Shown here piece after piece: positions 22,801 to 58,433 of a stretch of 64,000 nucleotides of DNA. The position numbers and the translations under genes are program-made. A model generated the notes under the pieces. That model worked only from the letters and a program-made list of their open reading frames with translations, was not told the origin of the DNA and searched no databases. Source of the stretch: Lampris incognitus (taxonomy: Eukaryota; Chordata; Actinopteri; Lampriformes; Lampridae); the NCBI RefSeq assembly GCF_029633865.1, contig NC_079217.1:32189090-32253089 (forward strand), written 5' to 3'. Within the stretch, counting starts at the first letter, position 1. Every line of letters begins with the position of its first letter.

Positions 22801-22864
22801 AGCAGATGGTAAGATCCAATTTGCCAGTGGGCCCGACTATGGCATGACTGTTGATGTCCAGTGA
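1424..22864 (+). CDS. glb1l2: Beta-galactosidase-1-like protein 2, C-terminal half (8 exons)
   Basis: Spliced gene, GH35 family. Exons: 1424-1530, 6664-6810, 9908-9979, 10348-10426, 10540-10627, 15934-16048, 20633-20749, 22778-22864. All have AG acceptors and GT donors, phases match at every junction, and the sum is 812 nt, giving 269 residues plus TGA. The product is the region after the catalytic TIM barrel: a linker ending [11 protein letters not shown], then the beta-sandwich domains, with the family hallmarks [31 protein letters not shown] and [12 protein letters not shown]...GPQQTLYLP. The catalytic glutamates and any signal peptide lie left of the window. GH35 enzymes remove terminal beta-galactose; the activity of this paralogue is poorly defined. 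GLB1L3 is the main alternative name, but the neighbouring b3gat1 favours GLB1L2. Intron length comes almost entirely from transposons. Confidence 0.9.
1715..2140 (-). mobile_element. Dispersed repeat (LINE/SINE tail type), copy A
   Basis: Contains the block TTTGCCTCAGGGGGCTTTAC with flanking sequence AACATCCTGTCCTTAGACCC, then A-rich sequence and GGAGAGCAACAGAGGAGGGA. The same blocks occur in inverse orientation at 56826-57075, showing a dispersed family. No coding potential is visible. I assign the strand only by comparison with that copy. Confidence 0.6.
2345..2784 (-). mobile_element. tRNA-derived SINE, copy 2
   Basis: Same body as copy 1, including ACCACATGCCTCCTCTGATA and CGACCAGGACACATACCCAC, with the tRNA-like head at the right end. 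The right boundary is blurred by a short hairpin (GACTGCCACACC / GGTGTGGCAGTC at 2766-2795), so no clear target-site duplication was found. Confidence 0.8.
3180..3890. repeat. Foldback element with about 250-bp inverted arms
   Basis: The left arm (about 3190-3440) and the right arm (about 3645-3885, reverse-complemented) align over most of their length. Shared blocks include GTGTGTCGCTACATGACATG, CACAATTTTTAACA and GTAGGGTTAACAATTG. The arms differ by scattered substitutions, roughly one in five or six by eye. The spacer of about 200 bp is AT-rich. No transposase is encoded. It lies in a glb1l2 intron. Confidence 0.75.
3971..4500 (+). repeat. Interrupted tandem repeat, about 60-bp unit
   Basis: The phrase CCATCACTRTCYTCTACATC followed by TACACCCCT and TATACAT occurs at 3971, again at 4408 and again at 4462. 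The SINE at 4035-4395 separates the first unit from the other two, so it evidently inserted into a pre-existing tandem array. Confidence 0.65.
4035..4395 (-). mobile_element. V-SINE-like element, copy 1
   Basis: On the - strand the element starts with a tRNA-like head: box A-like TAGTGGTTAGCGC and box B-like GGTTTGAACCC. The conserved core follows (GTTTGCATGTTCTCCCCGTG, GTTTTCTCCAGGTGCTCCGG) and the tail reads GATGGGTTAAATGCAGAG. This matches my recollection of the vertebrate V-SINE superfamily; the family name is tentative, the SINE structure is not. Confidence 0.75.
4506..6663. other. glb1l2 intron, little recognised
   Basis: AT-rich non-coding sequence without convincing open frames. The only clear item is a GATGAGCGGCTTGGATAATGG phrase running into (GGAT)n at about 6020-6056, the usual 3' end of several fish retroelements; its body is missing. 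Confidence 0.6.
6664..6810 (+). CDS. glb1l2: glb1l2 exon
   Basis: 147 nt, phase 0 at both ends, acceptor GCTACAG and donor TTG|GTAAGG. It encodes [20 protein letters not shown] followed by [12 protein letters not shown], the start of the galactose-binding-like beta-sandwich in GH35 proteins. Confidence 0.92.
7246..8001 (-). pseudogene. Tc1 transposase catalytic domain remnant
   Basis: Two pieces in different frames. The piece at 7720-8001 carries SDES with the first catalytic Asp at residue 61. The piece at 7246-7704 carries QQDNAPCH with the second Asp at residue 53, within a typical Tc1 context (hydrophobic strand, then FQQDN). The third acidic residue is not preserved in a readable frame. 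A DDE transposase cuts and pastes its own element; this copy cannot make a functional protein. Confidence 0.88.
8224..8632 (-). mobile_element. V-SINE-like element, copy 2
   Basis: Near full-length copy inside the Tc1 element. On the - strand a tRNA-like head (CGGTGGCGCAGTGGTTAGTG, box B-like GGTTCGAGCGC) is followed by the core shared with copy 1 (GTTCTCCCTGTGTCTGCATG). The tail reads through AGCAGTTTGGATAATGGATGG. An (ACACC)n microsatellite of about 45 bp has expanded inside it at 8353-8397. Confidence 0.8.
8704..8740. repeat. (AT)n microsatellite
   Basis: Pure AT dinucleotide tract between the SINE and the L2 fragment. Confidence 0.95.
8815..9575 (-). pseudogene. L2-like LINE reverse transcriptase, 3' fragment
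   Basis: The - strand encodes the post-catalytic part of a non-LTR reverse transcriptase: [12 protein letters not shown] near 9430-9400, then KNFRYLGIQ...[20 protein letters not shown] at 9300-9200, and the C-terminal [20 protein letters not shown] at 8980-8920. Frames are broken. The fragment inserted into the Tc1 element and itself received an RTE tail at 9455-9542. The L2/CR1-group assignment is by motif resemblance. Confidence 0.8.
9443..9554 (+). mobile_element. RTE-like LINE 3' end, 88 bp, with perfect TSD
   Basis: The sequence CTGTGGCGACCCCTAACGGG followed by AGCAGCCAAAAG and a (TAG)n tail occupies 9455-9542. It is flanked by an identical 12-bp duplication, ATAGGTCCCTCA, at 9443-9454 and 9543-9554. 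It is an extremely 5'-truncated insertion of the family also seen at 10827, 12440 and 46545. Confidence 0.85.
9908..9979 (+). CDS. glb1l2: glb1l2 exon
   Basis: 72 nt, acceptor CATCCAG and donor AAG|GTATCG, phase 0. Encodes [20 protein letters not shown] then LDGK; VFVDxxxxGxLD is a conserved GH35 beta-sandwich strand. The donor abuts a long (GT)n tract. Confidence 0.92.
9985..10056. repeat. (GT)n microsatellite beside a splice donor
   Basis: Starts five bases after the donor of the preceding exon. Length change here could affect use of that splice site. Confidence 0.95.
10348..10426 (+). CDS. glb1l2: glb1l2 exon
   Basis: 79 nt, acceptor ACTGAAG, donor AAGG|GTAAGA. Encodes [20 protein letters not shown] then LDEQQK; the LLVENxGRVNYG motif is a family signature. 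It leaves one base of a Gly codon for the next exon. Confidence 0.92.
10540..10627 (+). CDS. glb1l2: glb1l2 exon
   Basis: 88 nt, acceptor CTTTCAG, donor ATAG|GTTTGC. Completes Gly and encodes [20 protein letters not shown] then EMKPGFVN, ending two bases into an Arg codon. Confidence 0.9.
10827..12178 (-). pseudogene. RTE-like LINE, broken copy
   Basis: The 3' end is at the left, with a (TAC)n tail at 10829-10867. On the - strand it reads [20 protein letters not shown] (12168), then [20 protein letters not shown], then the palm motif [12 protein letters not shown] at about 11640-11610 (the usual FADD is FVDD here), then [18 protein letters not shown]. It ends with [20 protein letters not shown] near 11060. 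Several frameshifts and stops are present. It is 5'-truncated before the palm domain. Confidence 0.85.
12440..14272 (+). pseudogene. RTE-like LINE reverse transcriptase, only two stops
   Basis: One continuous + frame from about 12736 to 14142 is interrupted only by TGA at 13132-13134 and TAG at 13888-13890. Order: [47 protein letters not shown] fingers ([16 protein letters not shown]), [13 protein letters not shown], catalytic [12 protein letters not shown] near 13490, [11 protein letters not shown] thumb, and the C-terminal [20 protein letters not shown] with KRGRPKRRL. The 3' end is CACTGTGGCGGCCCATAACG with a (TAG)n tail. Upstream sequence (12440-12735) continues the family with extra stops. 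The endonuclease domain is missing. Confidence 0.88.
14430..15445 (-). pseudogene. L2-like LINE reverse transcriptase fragment
   Basis: The - strand encodes [14 protein letters not shown] then [20 protein letters not shown], with the catalytic FADD near 15350. After a gap it continues [20 protein letters not shown] and [20 protein letters not shown]. The 3' untranslated end near 14430-14600 carries GTGCCACATAAAAACA-type sequence. Frames are broken and both 5' domains are missing. Confidence 0.85.
15446..15933. other. glb1l2 intron, nothing recognised
   Basis: AT-rich sequence between the L2 fragment and the next exon; no repeat, ORF or RNA structure stood out. Confidence 0.6.
15934..16048 (+). 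CDS. glb1l2: glb1l2 exon
   Basis: 115 nt. Acceptor CTGTTTCAG and donor CCT|GTGAGT. The first base completes Arg; the true frame then reads [20 protein letters not shown] and [18 protein letters not shown]. The other two frames are also open, so only the phase carried from the previous exon and the GH35 motif DTFIRLP identify the coding one. Confidence 0.9.
16420..17160 (-). pseudogene. Penelope-like element remnant, outer left arm
   Basis: The - strand has [13 protein letters not shown] (about 17020) and the GIY-YIG-like segment [20 protein letters not shown] (16879) with [20 protein letters not shown]. These are the C-terminal endonuclease region of Penelope-like elements, in shifted frames. 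The stretch at 16420-16540 is a terminal-repeat piece that recurs inverted at 18950-19075. The reverse transcriptase is missing. Confidence 0.75.
17205..17498 (-). mobile_element. Penelope-type terminal repeat, left inverted copy
   Basis: Reverse complement of 18545-18825, shared blocks including TCCAGTTGCACTTGATTCAA, AAGAGGCGATACGTCTTCAC-type sequence and GACGGGCATTGG. The hammerhead-like core reads GGATGAGAGGCGATACG here, with the GAAA box changed to GATA. It is oriented opposite to its partner across the coding remnant. Confidence 0.75.
17492..18408 (+). pseudogene. Penelope-like element: RT end plus GIY-YIG endonuclease
   Basis: Three overlapping + frames tile one protein. 17492-17860 has [10 protein letters not shown] and [20 protein letters not shown], the C-terminal end of the reverse transcriptase. 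17790-18038 has [20 protein letters not shown]. 17875-18408 has the GIY-YIG nuclease ([20 protein letters not shown], then [20 protein letters not shown] and [20 protein letters not shown]). At least two frameshifts separate them. In this family RT and GIY-YIG act together in target-primed insertion. The N-terminal RT is absent. Confidence 0.88.
18545..18825 (+). mobile_element. Penelope-type terminal repeat, right copy, hammerhead-like
   Basis: Contains GGATGAGAGGCGAAACG at 18748-18764, which resembles the hammerhead ribozyme core (CUGAUGAG, stem, CGAAAC) reported in Penelope-like elements, but the expected CU before GAUGAG is GG/TG here. Paired flanks CTAGCTTGGTCTAG precede it. It is inverted relative to 17205-17498. 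Confidence 0.65.
18826..19080 (+). mobile_element. Penelope-like element remnant, outer right arm
   Basis: Starts with AAACATAAACCAGTGGTGAT and encodes [13 protein letters not shown], the reverse complement of the region near 17040. The rest (AGCAATTTGCATATGAAACC, AAGGTTGGGGATACCTGCAG) matches 16420-16540 inverted. The outer arms enclose the inner element. Confidence 0.65.
19335..19750 (-). pseudogene. Non-LTR retrotransposon fragment, R4/Rex6-like (tentative)
   Basis: The - strand, across two frames, reads [20 protein letters not shown] (about 19725-19665), [15 protein letters not shown] sequence, then [20 protein letters not shown] with ERRVSN (19500-19430). This resembles the region upstream of the RT domain in R4/Dong/Rex6-type LINEs as I remember them. 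It stops before any catalytic motif. The clade is uncertain. Confidence 0.55.
19765..19838. repeat. (TA)n microsatellite
   Basis: Pure TA tract of about 74 bp. Confidence 0.97.
19928..20299. mobile_element. MITE with about 80-bp terminal inverted repeats
   Basis: Left TTAGCACAAAA...TTTGGTAGATTATTTCTGTG and right end reverse-complement to TTAGCACAAAA...TTTGGTAGATTATTTCTTTG, continuing through AACAATGCTTCTTGGCAA on both arms. 372 bp, no coding sequence. The arms differ at only a few positions. Transposase partner unknown. Confidence 0.85.
20633..20749 (+). CDS. glb1l2: glb1l2 exon
   Basis: 117 nt, phase 0. Acceptor TAATACAG, donor CAG|GTACTT. Encodes [20 protein letters not shown] then [19 protein letters not shown], the most conserved C-terminal GH35 block. 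Confidence 0.95.
21055..22230. mobile_element. Possible non-autonomous hAT-like element
   Basis: Right end carries GTCGACTAGTAG...GTCGACTATTCTGTGAAACCC; left end has related AGTAGTCCATCAG and ATAGTCGAGTGGTCGATTAA. The interior (GACCGTTTTACCTGGTGACT, GTCTATCCGTGGTTGTCATG) looks like hAT 5' sequence but has no open frame. Termini and target duplication could not be fixed. Confidence 0.35.
22643..22696. repeat. (GT)n plus poly-G tract
   Basis: Imperfect GT repeat ending in eleven G, about 80 bp upstream of the last glb1l2 exon. Confidence 0.92.
22778..22864 (+). CDS. glb1l2: glb1l2 terminal exon
   Basis: Acceptor TTATTACAG. Encodes [20 protein letters not shown] then YGMTVDVQ and TGA at 22862-22864. 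VIVFEE closes the last beta-strand as in other GH35 proteins; the tail is variable. Confidence 0.93.
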   Translation: MIVFEEQEADGKIQFASGPDYGMTVDVQ

Positions 22865-23850
22865 GAACAAGCGGTGAAAGATAAGGAGGTGAAGAAAGAT
22901 AATGGAAGAGTATCAGGGGATAAGTGGATTGAGGCAACAGCTCAACCACTTACGCCCTGACAGCTTCGAGGGACATGGGGCACTCTGGAGTTATGCATTG
23001 GACTTCATGAGGCATTTTTATGACCACTGGAAAAACAACACAGTAGTGGTGTTGACTAATCAAAATCCTCTGACAACTATTTTGTGTAGTCACTGCAATA
23101 CAGTTTGTGGAATGTTTTTTTTTCTGTGGTACGATTATGATTAATTGTTTATCATTAGTATTATTAGTATTATTATTATTATCAATTATTATTATTGTAT
23201 ATTTATTTATTTTTCTCTCCAATCATACCCGGCCAATTACCCCACTCTTCCGAGTCGTCCCAGTCACTGCTCCACCCCCTCTGTCAACCCGGGGAGGGCT
23301 GCAGGCTACCACATGCATCCTCCGATACATGTGGAGTCACCAGCCACTTCTTTTCACCTGACAGTGAGGACTTTTGCCAGGGGGACATAGCGTGTGGGAG
23401 CTATTCCCTCCAGTTCCCCCTCTCCCCCGGGCAGGCGCCCCGACCAACCAGAGGAGGCGCTAGTGGAGCGACTAGGACACATACCCACATCCGGCTTCCC
23501 ACCCGCAGACACAGCCAATTGTGTCTGTAGGGACGCCTGACTAAGCCGGATGTAACACATGGGGATTTGAACTGGTGATCCCCGTGTTGGTAGGCAACAG
23601 AATAGACCACTACACTACCCGGGTGGTGCGATTATTTGTCCAAGCGCAAACCGGATGAATTATTTTCATATGTAGTAAAACTTATAACCTGCACTTACAT
23701 AAAAAACATGAAACTGACAGATAAAATTGAGGGTAAAAATGTCTTGGTGCATTGTTGTATTTTAAATCTTTTTAAGTGTGTTCTTCCGTTCGTATAATTT
23801 TCATTTAACAATCACATTGGACTTTGTGATAAAAAAGCATGGAAATAAAT
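22865..23850 (+). other. Probable glb1l2 3' untranslated region
   Basis: No coding sequence follows the stop. A candidate polyadenylation signal AATAAA lies at 23844-23849. If that site is used, the SINE at 23205-23630 is part of the 3' UTR. The UTR end is inferred, not shown. Confidence 0.35.
23205..23630 (-). mobile_element. tRNA-derived SINE, copy 3
   Basis: Same family as copy 1: CGGCCAATTACCCCACTCTT at the tail side, ACCAGAGGAGGCGCTAGTGG in the body, and the tRNA-like head near 23560-23625. Lies just downstream of the glb1l2 stop. Confidence 0.8.
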
Positions 23851-25070
23851 ACAGGTTTGACCTCTCTGTCTCTTGCTAAAGCATGTGAACCACTATATTT
23901 ACCTAGCACTGTGAGAGCCTATTTAATATGACAGTGCTTGCTCTACAGATTTACCTTCTTCTGATATGCCAGTGAGCTCTGCAGAGACGTGAAGATCACA
24001 GGCTGAATTTGAAGCTCATGTTTGAAGACTCTCTCCCGCTCTATTGCACAGAACCTGTCTGGATATGATCGCAATTCATCTTTTCATGGTACATACTGCA
24101 ATGCAATGTAGCTATGAAAACTCAGCAGTACGAATTAAGAGAATGAAACCACACAAGTTAATAGCCCCATTTAATCTGTGCACAAACTAGATTCCACCAG
24201 CTATGGATTCCAGACAGGGAGAGTCAGGGGGTTTAATAAATTCTCTTCTAAACTAATGAAATGTCAATGAATTTTATGAACTTGTCACTTTATGCCCATT
24301 GAGTGACATGTTAATCACTCGGAGACAGATCCAGTTTGTAATACTGACAGTGGGACAATCCACAGTGTTAAAGTAATTTTAAAATATGCATGGTGGATGG
24401 AATACAGCCTGACTTGTGCTTATCACTGGAAGATTGCTAATTTGACTCTGGACTGAGTAAGTACGTGGGAGACGGAGTTAGACTGCGTAACAGTCCCCTC
24501 TACCAGAAACTATCGTCAATGTGCCCTTCAACAAGGAATTGAACCCCTGCAACTATAACGTATTTTAGTTACCCCAGGTCATTTTCACCTGTTCAAATAA
24601 CTGTCAAGGGAGATAAAGAAACATTCAAACTGTTCACAAAGTTGTAGTTTGAAGCCACAGTACAAAGGTATGGGGCAAAGCCTTTTTAAGTTGTTTATTA
24701 CTCTTGATTCAACTTCATACGGTGTGTCTGAGCAGTAATCACTGGCCAGTGAACAGCCTTGTGAGTTACATGTAGAAGTGTGTATTACATATAGACGGAT
24801 AAGGAAAGGGACAGTTGTGAAAACAGAAACCCCTTCACAAGGCAAAGGCCTTTAATCACAAAAAAACGAACTCATCTCTACTCCCAAAGCTTCCGTTTAG
24901 CTTTGCTCTGTTTCACCCAGGAAAGCTTGAAAGGTCTCATAGTAGATGTTGCTTCGTTCTTTGCTCATTGGAGTCGGACAACTTGGGGGGGGGGGTGAGA
25001 TTTCAGTACTACCCCATAATTTTATAAGTACCACGGTAGCAATTGAAACTGCCGAAGGTCTTTTGCATGA
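23851..25070. other. Intergenic, nothing recognised
   Basis: Unique-looking AT-rich sequence with a short poly-G run near 24985. No exon-like frame or repeat was identified. Confidence 0.55.
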
Positions 25071-25539
25071 TTGTGTTTTTCATTTTTTTGGATTTTTCCC
25101 CCCTTTTCTCCCCAATAGTATCCGGCCAATTACCCCACTCTTCCAAGCTGTCCCGGTTACTGCTCCACCCCCTCTGCCGATCCAGGGAGGGCTGCAGGCT
25201 ACCACATGCCTCCTCCGATACATGTGGAGTCACCAGCTGTGTCTTTTCACCTGACAGGAGTTTCGCCAGGGGGACGTAGAGCGTGGTAGGATCACCCCCC
25301 CCCCCCAGTTCCCCATCCCCTCCGAACAGGCACCCCGACTGACCAGAGGCGGCACTAGTGTAGCGACCAGGACACATACCTACATCCAGCTTCCCACCCG
25401 CAGACACGGCCAATTGTGTCTGTAGGGATGCCCGACCAAGCTGGAGGTAACACAGGGATTCAAACCGGCGATCCCTGTGTTGGTAGGCAATGTAATAGAC
25501 CGCTATGCTACCCAAACACTCCCTGCACAATTGTGTTTT
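25071..25539 (-). mobile_element. tRNA-derived SINE, copy 4
   Basis: Element 25081-25529 is flanked by the 10-bp duplication ATTGTGTTTT at 25071-25080 and 25530-25539. Body and tRNA-like head match copies 1-3. A (C)n expansion at 25296-25307 replaces the usual C-rich stretch. Confidence 0.85.
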
Positions 25540-25984
25540 GTGCCTCTACTCTCCTCATGAGATATTGGAGCATTAAATCACAACACCACAGAATGTCTGA
25601 CAAGTCCAGCTCCCTGCTGAGCTGTGCAGCAGCCTACTCCTAACCGGGCTGCCAGTTCCATTCTGCATCACCTAGACCTGAGACTTAAATATAATGAGGG
25701 GGGAACCTGAACCCGAAGAATTCCATTTCAAAGTTAATAAAATCTGTCACTTTGAAAACAAACAAGCAACAAACAAACAAACAAAAAAATTGTTGCAAAA
25801 GAAAATTGTGTTGGCAGAAAAATCAAACAAGTTATTGTGGGTTTTTTTTTATATATGGTAGTAGGTGCAGTCAGTGCACTCAGTTCACAATACAGTTAAT
25901 AGGGAGCAATTTATTGACATTAAAGATGATGTAAAAGAAACAGACTGTCAGTGAAGCTGTTAAAACTGTATGTCTGCCTATTGG

Positions 25985-26055
25985 TGATGCTGTGCGTGTG
26001 TGTATGCATGTGTGTGTGCATGTGCGTGCGTGCGTGTGCGTGTGTGGTCACGCGC
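25985..26055. repeat. GT/GC-rich imperfect microsatellite
   Basis: Interleaved TGTG, TGCATG and CGTGCG units. A second clean (GT)n tract lies at 26420-26451. Confidence 0.85.
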
Positions 26056-26417
26056 ATGTCATTTTTACAGAGCTGAAATACAGAAATGGGGCATACACTG
26101 CTTTAAATTCAATTGCATATCCATACTTAAAATAAATACATAAATAAATATATTAAGAACTGCATTTTTTTAATAAATATCCAAAAGCATGTTGACATTT
26201 TGTGGAATAGAACAAATCAGAGAAATTTAGTATATAAGGTGTCAATAACTTGTCCTTGCGCAACTCCAAACCATGCAGTCAATGCACACAAAAAAAAACA
26301 CGACTTCTTTTGAACAATATCATATGTTGAAAAGGAAACGCAATGGTATAATGTGTTTTTTGTTTGGAGGGGTGAGAGTTGTGGGGTTTGTGCAGCAATA
26401 ACCTGGCGGCGTGACAC

Positions 26418-26452
<35 letters not shown>

Positions 26453-26819
26453 TGCATTGGAAAGATGATTTATCCAGTGGAGGAAAGGTTGTATAATATG
26501 GGATGTAAAAATGTCTGGATTCAGCTTTAAAAGTCTGTATATTGTGTGGAACCACTCGTAGCTTTCATTGAAAATGTTGTTTCTCGCTCTTGAATTTGTG
26601 TACAACATAATGAATGTTTCTTCTGGAACAGAAACCATGGAATACTGACTTCAAACCATCACATTTATTCGAGAATATTCATACTTTTTTATGTTGTGCT
26701 TTTCACTATAGCTTGCCACTGCTTTGATGACGCAAGTAAAATCCCCCTCCTCTAGATGAAGCCACAGTTTCCACGGACAACAAAATGTTTGCGGCCATGC
26801 AAACATTCTTTTAATCTAT

Positions 26820-26965
26820 AGCGCGTTTACAGTCAGTCACGTGATTCTGATGACGCGCAAGATTCAGATGGAGGACAGGAAGTGAAAAGCAGAATGGACG
26901 AGAAGGAGCCCGAACTGTGCTAGTTTAGACGATATCATGAGAGAAAGGTATAAACAGAAAGTAAG
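26820..26965 (+). promoter_or_regulatory. CpG-containing promoter-like patch
   Basis: A short cluster of CpG with GTCACGTGAT (E-box), TGATGACGCGC (CRE-like) and GACAGGAAGTG (ETS-like), followed by a possible 5' exon ending AGAGAAAG|GTATAA. Such motif sets are usual at vertebrate housekeeping promoters. No downstream coding exon on either strand was found to pair with it. Confidence 0.3.
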
Positions 26966-27329
26966 ATATGTTGGACATCATCCTTATGCTATGAAGAGTT
27001 TCTTTTAACTGAATTGAAAGACTTGCCTGCAGTAGTTATCCGACTCCGCTCCTCCCGACCGCAGACGACGGTTGGCAAGCCATTCCCCCCCCCCCCCCCG
27101 GCGTTTTCGGTCAATTTCTTGTATTTCCATCCCTTACGAACAACAGCTTTTGGTACTCGATAAACACTCGTCGTAGTTTCTCGGTTTAATCGATGTGAGC
27201 AACCGGCATTTTGAGAGTTTGTGATAGTGCTTCCTGTGTAGAACATCACTTCCTGCTCTCCACCTACAGTTCGCGCGTCATATGCAAACAAGCTATTGTT
27301 TTCCTAACATACACCTGTTGCGCATGTGC

Positions 27330-27490
27330 ACATGCATGTTAGGGTTAATACTCCTGTCTGTGCCGTTGAGCAAGGCGATGGGAAGAGCTGGAGTTGGTCC
27401 CCGGGCGCTGCCGCTGCCCACTGGATGGGTTAAATGCAGAGAACACATTTCGTTGTTACCTTACAATGACAAAATAAAGTGGCTTTCTTT
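27330..27490 (+). mobile_element. V-SINE-like 3' fragment
   Basis: Matches the tail half of the copy at 4035-4395 in reverse: TAGGGTTAATACTCCTGTCT, GGAGTTGGTCCCCGGGCGCT and GATGGGTTAAATGCAGAG, ending ATAAAGTGGCTTTCTTTC. The tRNA-like head is absent. Confidence 0.7.
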
Positions 27491-28570
27491 CTTTCTTCTT
27501 GTTAAAGGCCACTGTCATTGGAGTACATACGTCTGCTTATTGTTAGCTAACAGATGAAACTAGTTTGCCTCAGTAGACTTTTTTTTTTTGGACATTTCTG
27601 TTTCTCATGTATAGTAACTACAGTTTAAATTATTGGAAAAAGAAGAAATACGAGTAGATTATTAATTTAATTTCCCATCTACCAAACCATGAAGCGGCGT
27701 TTTTGCAAACCAACTGCCTATTGTATTCTTAGGTTACCTCCTTTTTCGCGTTACATCCACTCTTCATATTGTTTGACACCTATCTTTTCTGGCTAGTGTT
27801 CTACACATGCGTACTGCTGACCCTGCTGTTAGCTAATATCCTATGTGCAGAAACAAGGGAATTAACGTTAAAAAAACATACCACTCCACCGCTTTGCACC
27901 AATGAAACCGTAACATGCCTTTGCGAGAGCTGACAGAAGGACTGAATCAGCGTTACATAATTTGCCATCAAGGCGATCTGGTATAAAGGTCTTGGTAGCA
28001 AATTGACTTGGTGATATGCTAAACTGTGTGTATTATGTGTACTACTGCCTTTTGTGTATCCTATGTTCAGTGTACCTAGTGAGGAGTTAACTGTATGTGC
28101 AGGTGTGGGAAGAGAGGGTGTGATAGTTCTCCTTTTTACATATAAATACAATGCTACATTAATTACATTGCTCTTTCGTGTCAAGAAAACCTCACCATTG
28201 CCTCGGATTGTTCTCCAGTTAAATTAGTATTTACACATGTTGCCACAAAGGAACATTGTCAGTGTATTTTTAAGTGCTTAGTTGCATGTTGGGATTTGAA
28301 TGCTAACATGTGGGCTATAGATCCCACGCACGAGCGATCCACTTCAGACAGCAGTTACTTATGGGCGGCTGAAATACATAAGTAATAGTGACACTGTATG
28401 ACAGACAGTGATAACCTAAGAGTCAGATATAGGCAAGAGTCAGTAGTATTGAACTAGCAAGAAAAAAATGCATGTAAACACGCAAACTAATTGAGTTAAA
28501 GCAAACATTTCTTAAGTTATACAATAACATTATCCTTTCCCTTCTAATGCTTGTATCAGTGTTTACTGAA
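27491..28570. other. Intergenic, nothing recognised
   Basis: No convincing ORF, repeat or RNA gene. Confidence 0.5.
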
Positions 28571-28611
28571 AGTAAAATCTACTTAAGAAATGAACTATTG
28601 TTCCTCGTGGC

Positions 28612-28950
28612 CATTTTTTTTTTTTTTTGCTGTTGTCGTTTTTGTCCGGCGTCACAGTTGCGGGCCACGTCCTTACAATTCAGTATCAACGCTTTCGGTT
28701 GAATATTGGGCGGAATCGGTCTGTTTTCCGAGTCCATTCCCTCGCTTCTGACCGTGTGCCGATCCACAGCTGAGCTCTTGATGAGGAAACCAAAGATAGC
28801 CTTTAACCTGCTCCACCTCGTCCACGTTAATGGGCTGGCTCCATGCTTCTTCTTCGTCTTCTTGTGCTGTATCCCGTGTCGGGGCGTCTGTGGGGGGCTG
28901 TTGTTCTGTGCCGGGTGTGGCCTGCGAAGTCTCCTTTTAATGTTGCCGTC
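28612..28950 (-). other. Unassigned ORF with downstream A-run, possible retrocopy
   Basis: On the - strand a frame without an initiator Met reads about 90 codons from near 28945 to TAA at 28673-28675. It is acidic then polar: AQEDEEEAWSQPINVDEVEQ followed by VKGYLWFPHQELSCGSAHGQ and ending STESVDTEL. A run of about 13 A (in - sense) follows roughly 50 bp after the stop. I do not recognise the protein. It could be a processed pseudogene, an exon of b3gat1's downstream region, or chance in a CpG-containing stretch. Confidence 0.25.
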
Positions 28951-29317
28951 TGGACCTGATAAACACTGCCATTTCGTAGTAATCTGTGCTTTAATATGAT
29001 ACATTTGTACTGTTTTAATCCCATCATTAGGAGTGTTTTGATTTAGTCGAGAGGATTAAACCTCCTGAAGGCAGTCCTTTACTCAGATGATTAAGACATG
29101 AGCGCCGTTCGCACTGAAGTAGACTCTTTTTTCCCCTTCTTCTTCTTTTGTTTTCCTCCGTTCGGGGTCCGAAGCCAATCACCTGGAACAGAATGGAGAG
29201 GGAATCGCTGAGTAACAGCACACAGGCTTTAATTTAAATCAATTAAACAAAATGTTTTGCTTTTTTAATATTGTAACGTGCATGGACAAGTAGACACGTT
29301 GGTCCTTGGCTAACGGG

Positions 29318-29405
29318 TCGGATCCTTTAGTCGACTGGTTAACGTCGTCGCTTGCGGAGCAGGTGATATGGGTTCACGTCCCGGCTGTGGTGGCTGCCCG
29401 ACTAC
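29318..29405 (+). mobile_element. tRNA-like SINE head
   Basis: Box A-like TAGTCGACTGG at 29328-29338 and box B-like GGTTCACGTCC at 29371-29381, spaced as in tRNA genes, followed by GGCTGTGGTGGCTGCCCGAC. No cloverleaf acceptor stem closes it, so a SINE head is likelier than a tRNA gene. Confidence 0.55.
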
Positions 29406-29640
29406 ACCCCGAATTCGCTACAATATGTTTTGATCATAATCAACAGCTGACACGACTCAGAACAGAAATAAACTCAAACTAGAGGAGTGCCCTCAGTACG
29501 GTGCACACCTCCACCAGGTGTATCTCCCCTTCTCCAGGGCTCAGACTTGGTGACAAAACACCCTTTTTTTTCACCTAACAGCAGAAGGGAAAATATGTAT
29601 TTTAGGCTGACAGGTCCAGTAGTTTCCGAGATTAGCCATG

Positions 29641-29692
29641 CACGCACACACACACACGCACACGCACGCACGCACGCACACGCACGACCAAA
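29641..29692. repeat. (CA)n/(CGCA)n microsatellite
   Basis: Alternating ACACAC and GCACGCACG units. Confidence 0.9.
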
Positions 29693-29999
29693 CACATTAA
29701 TGTATAATGAATAATGGATGTATAGGATATTAGGAAAACGTTTTATTTTGTAGAGTGATGAGGATAACCCAGGTGAAAGCCATAATCCCATATGGGTTTA
29801 ATAAATTCATATGGGTTTATAAATTCATGTCAGGCATGAATGGAAGATGGAGTTAAAGGCTAACAGGGAGATAAAACCAGCAATGTCAGGAAAAAATGGA
29901 GACGTTCATTGTGTAAAAAGGGTTCGACTGACTGTGTGCAGTTATTGTCCATTCATGTGGCAGGGTTTATTCTTTGGTTATGCTTGATACTTACCACTG

Positions 30000-58433
<28,434 letters not shown>

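Noticed and set aside
29318..29405. Functional tRNA gene
   Set aside because: Box A- and box B-like motifs are present but there is no paired acceptor stem, and the sequence runs on as in SINEs.
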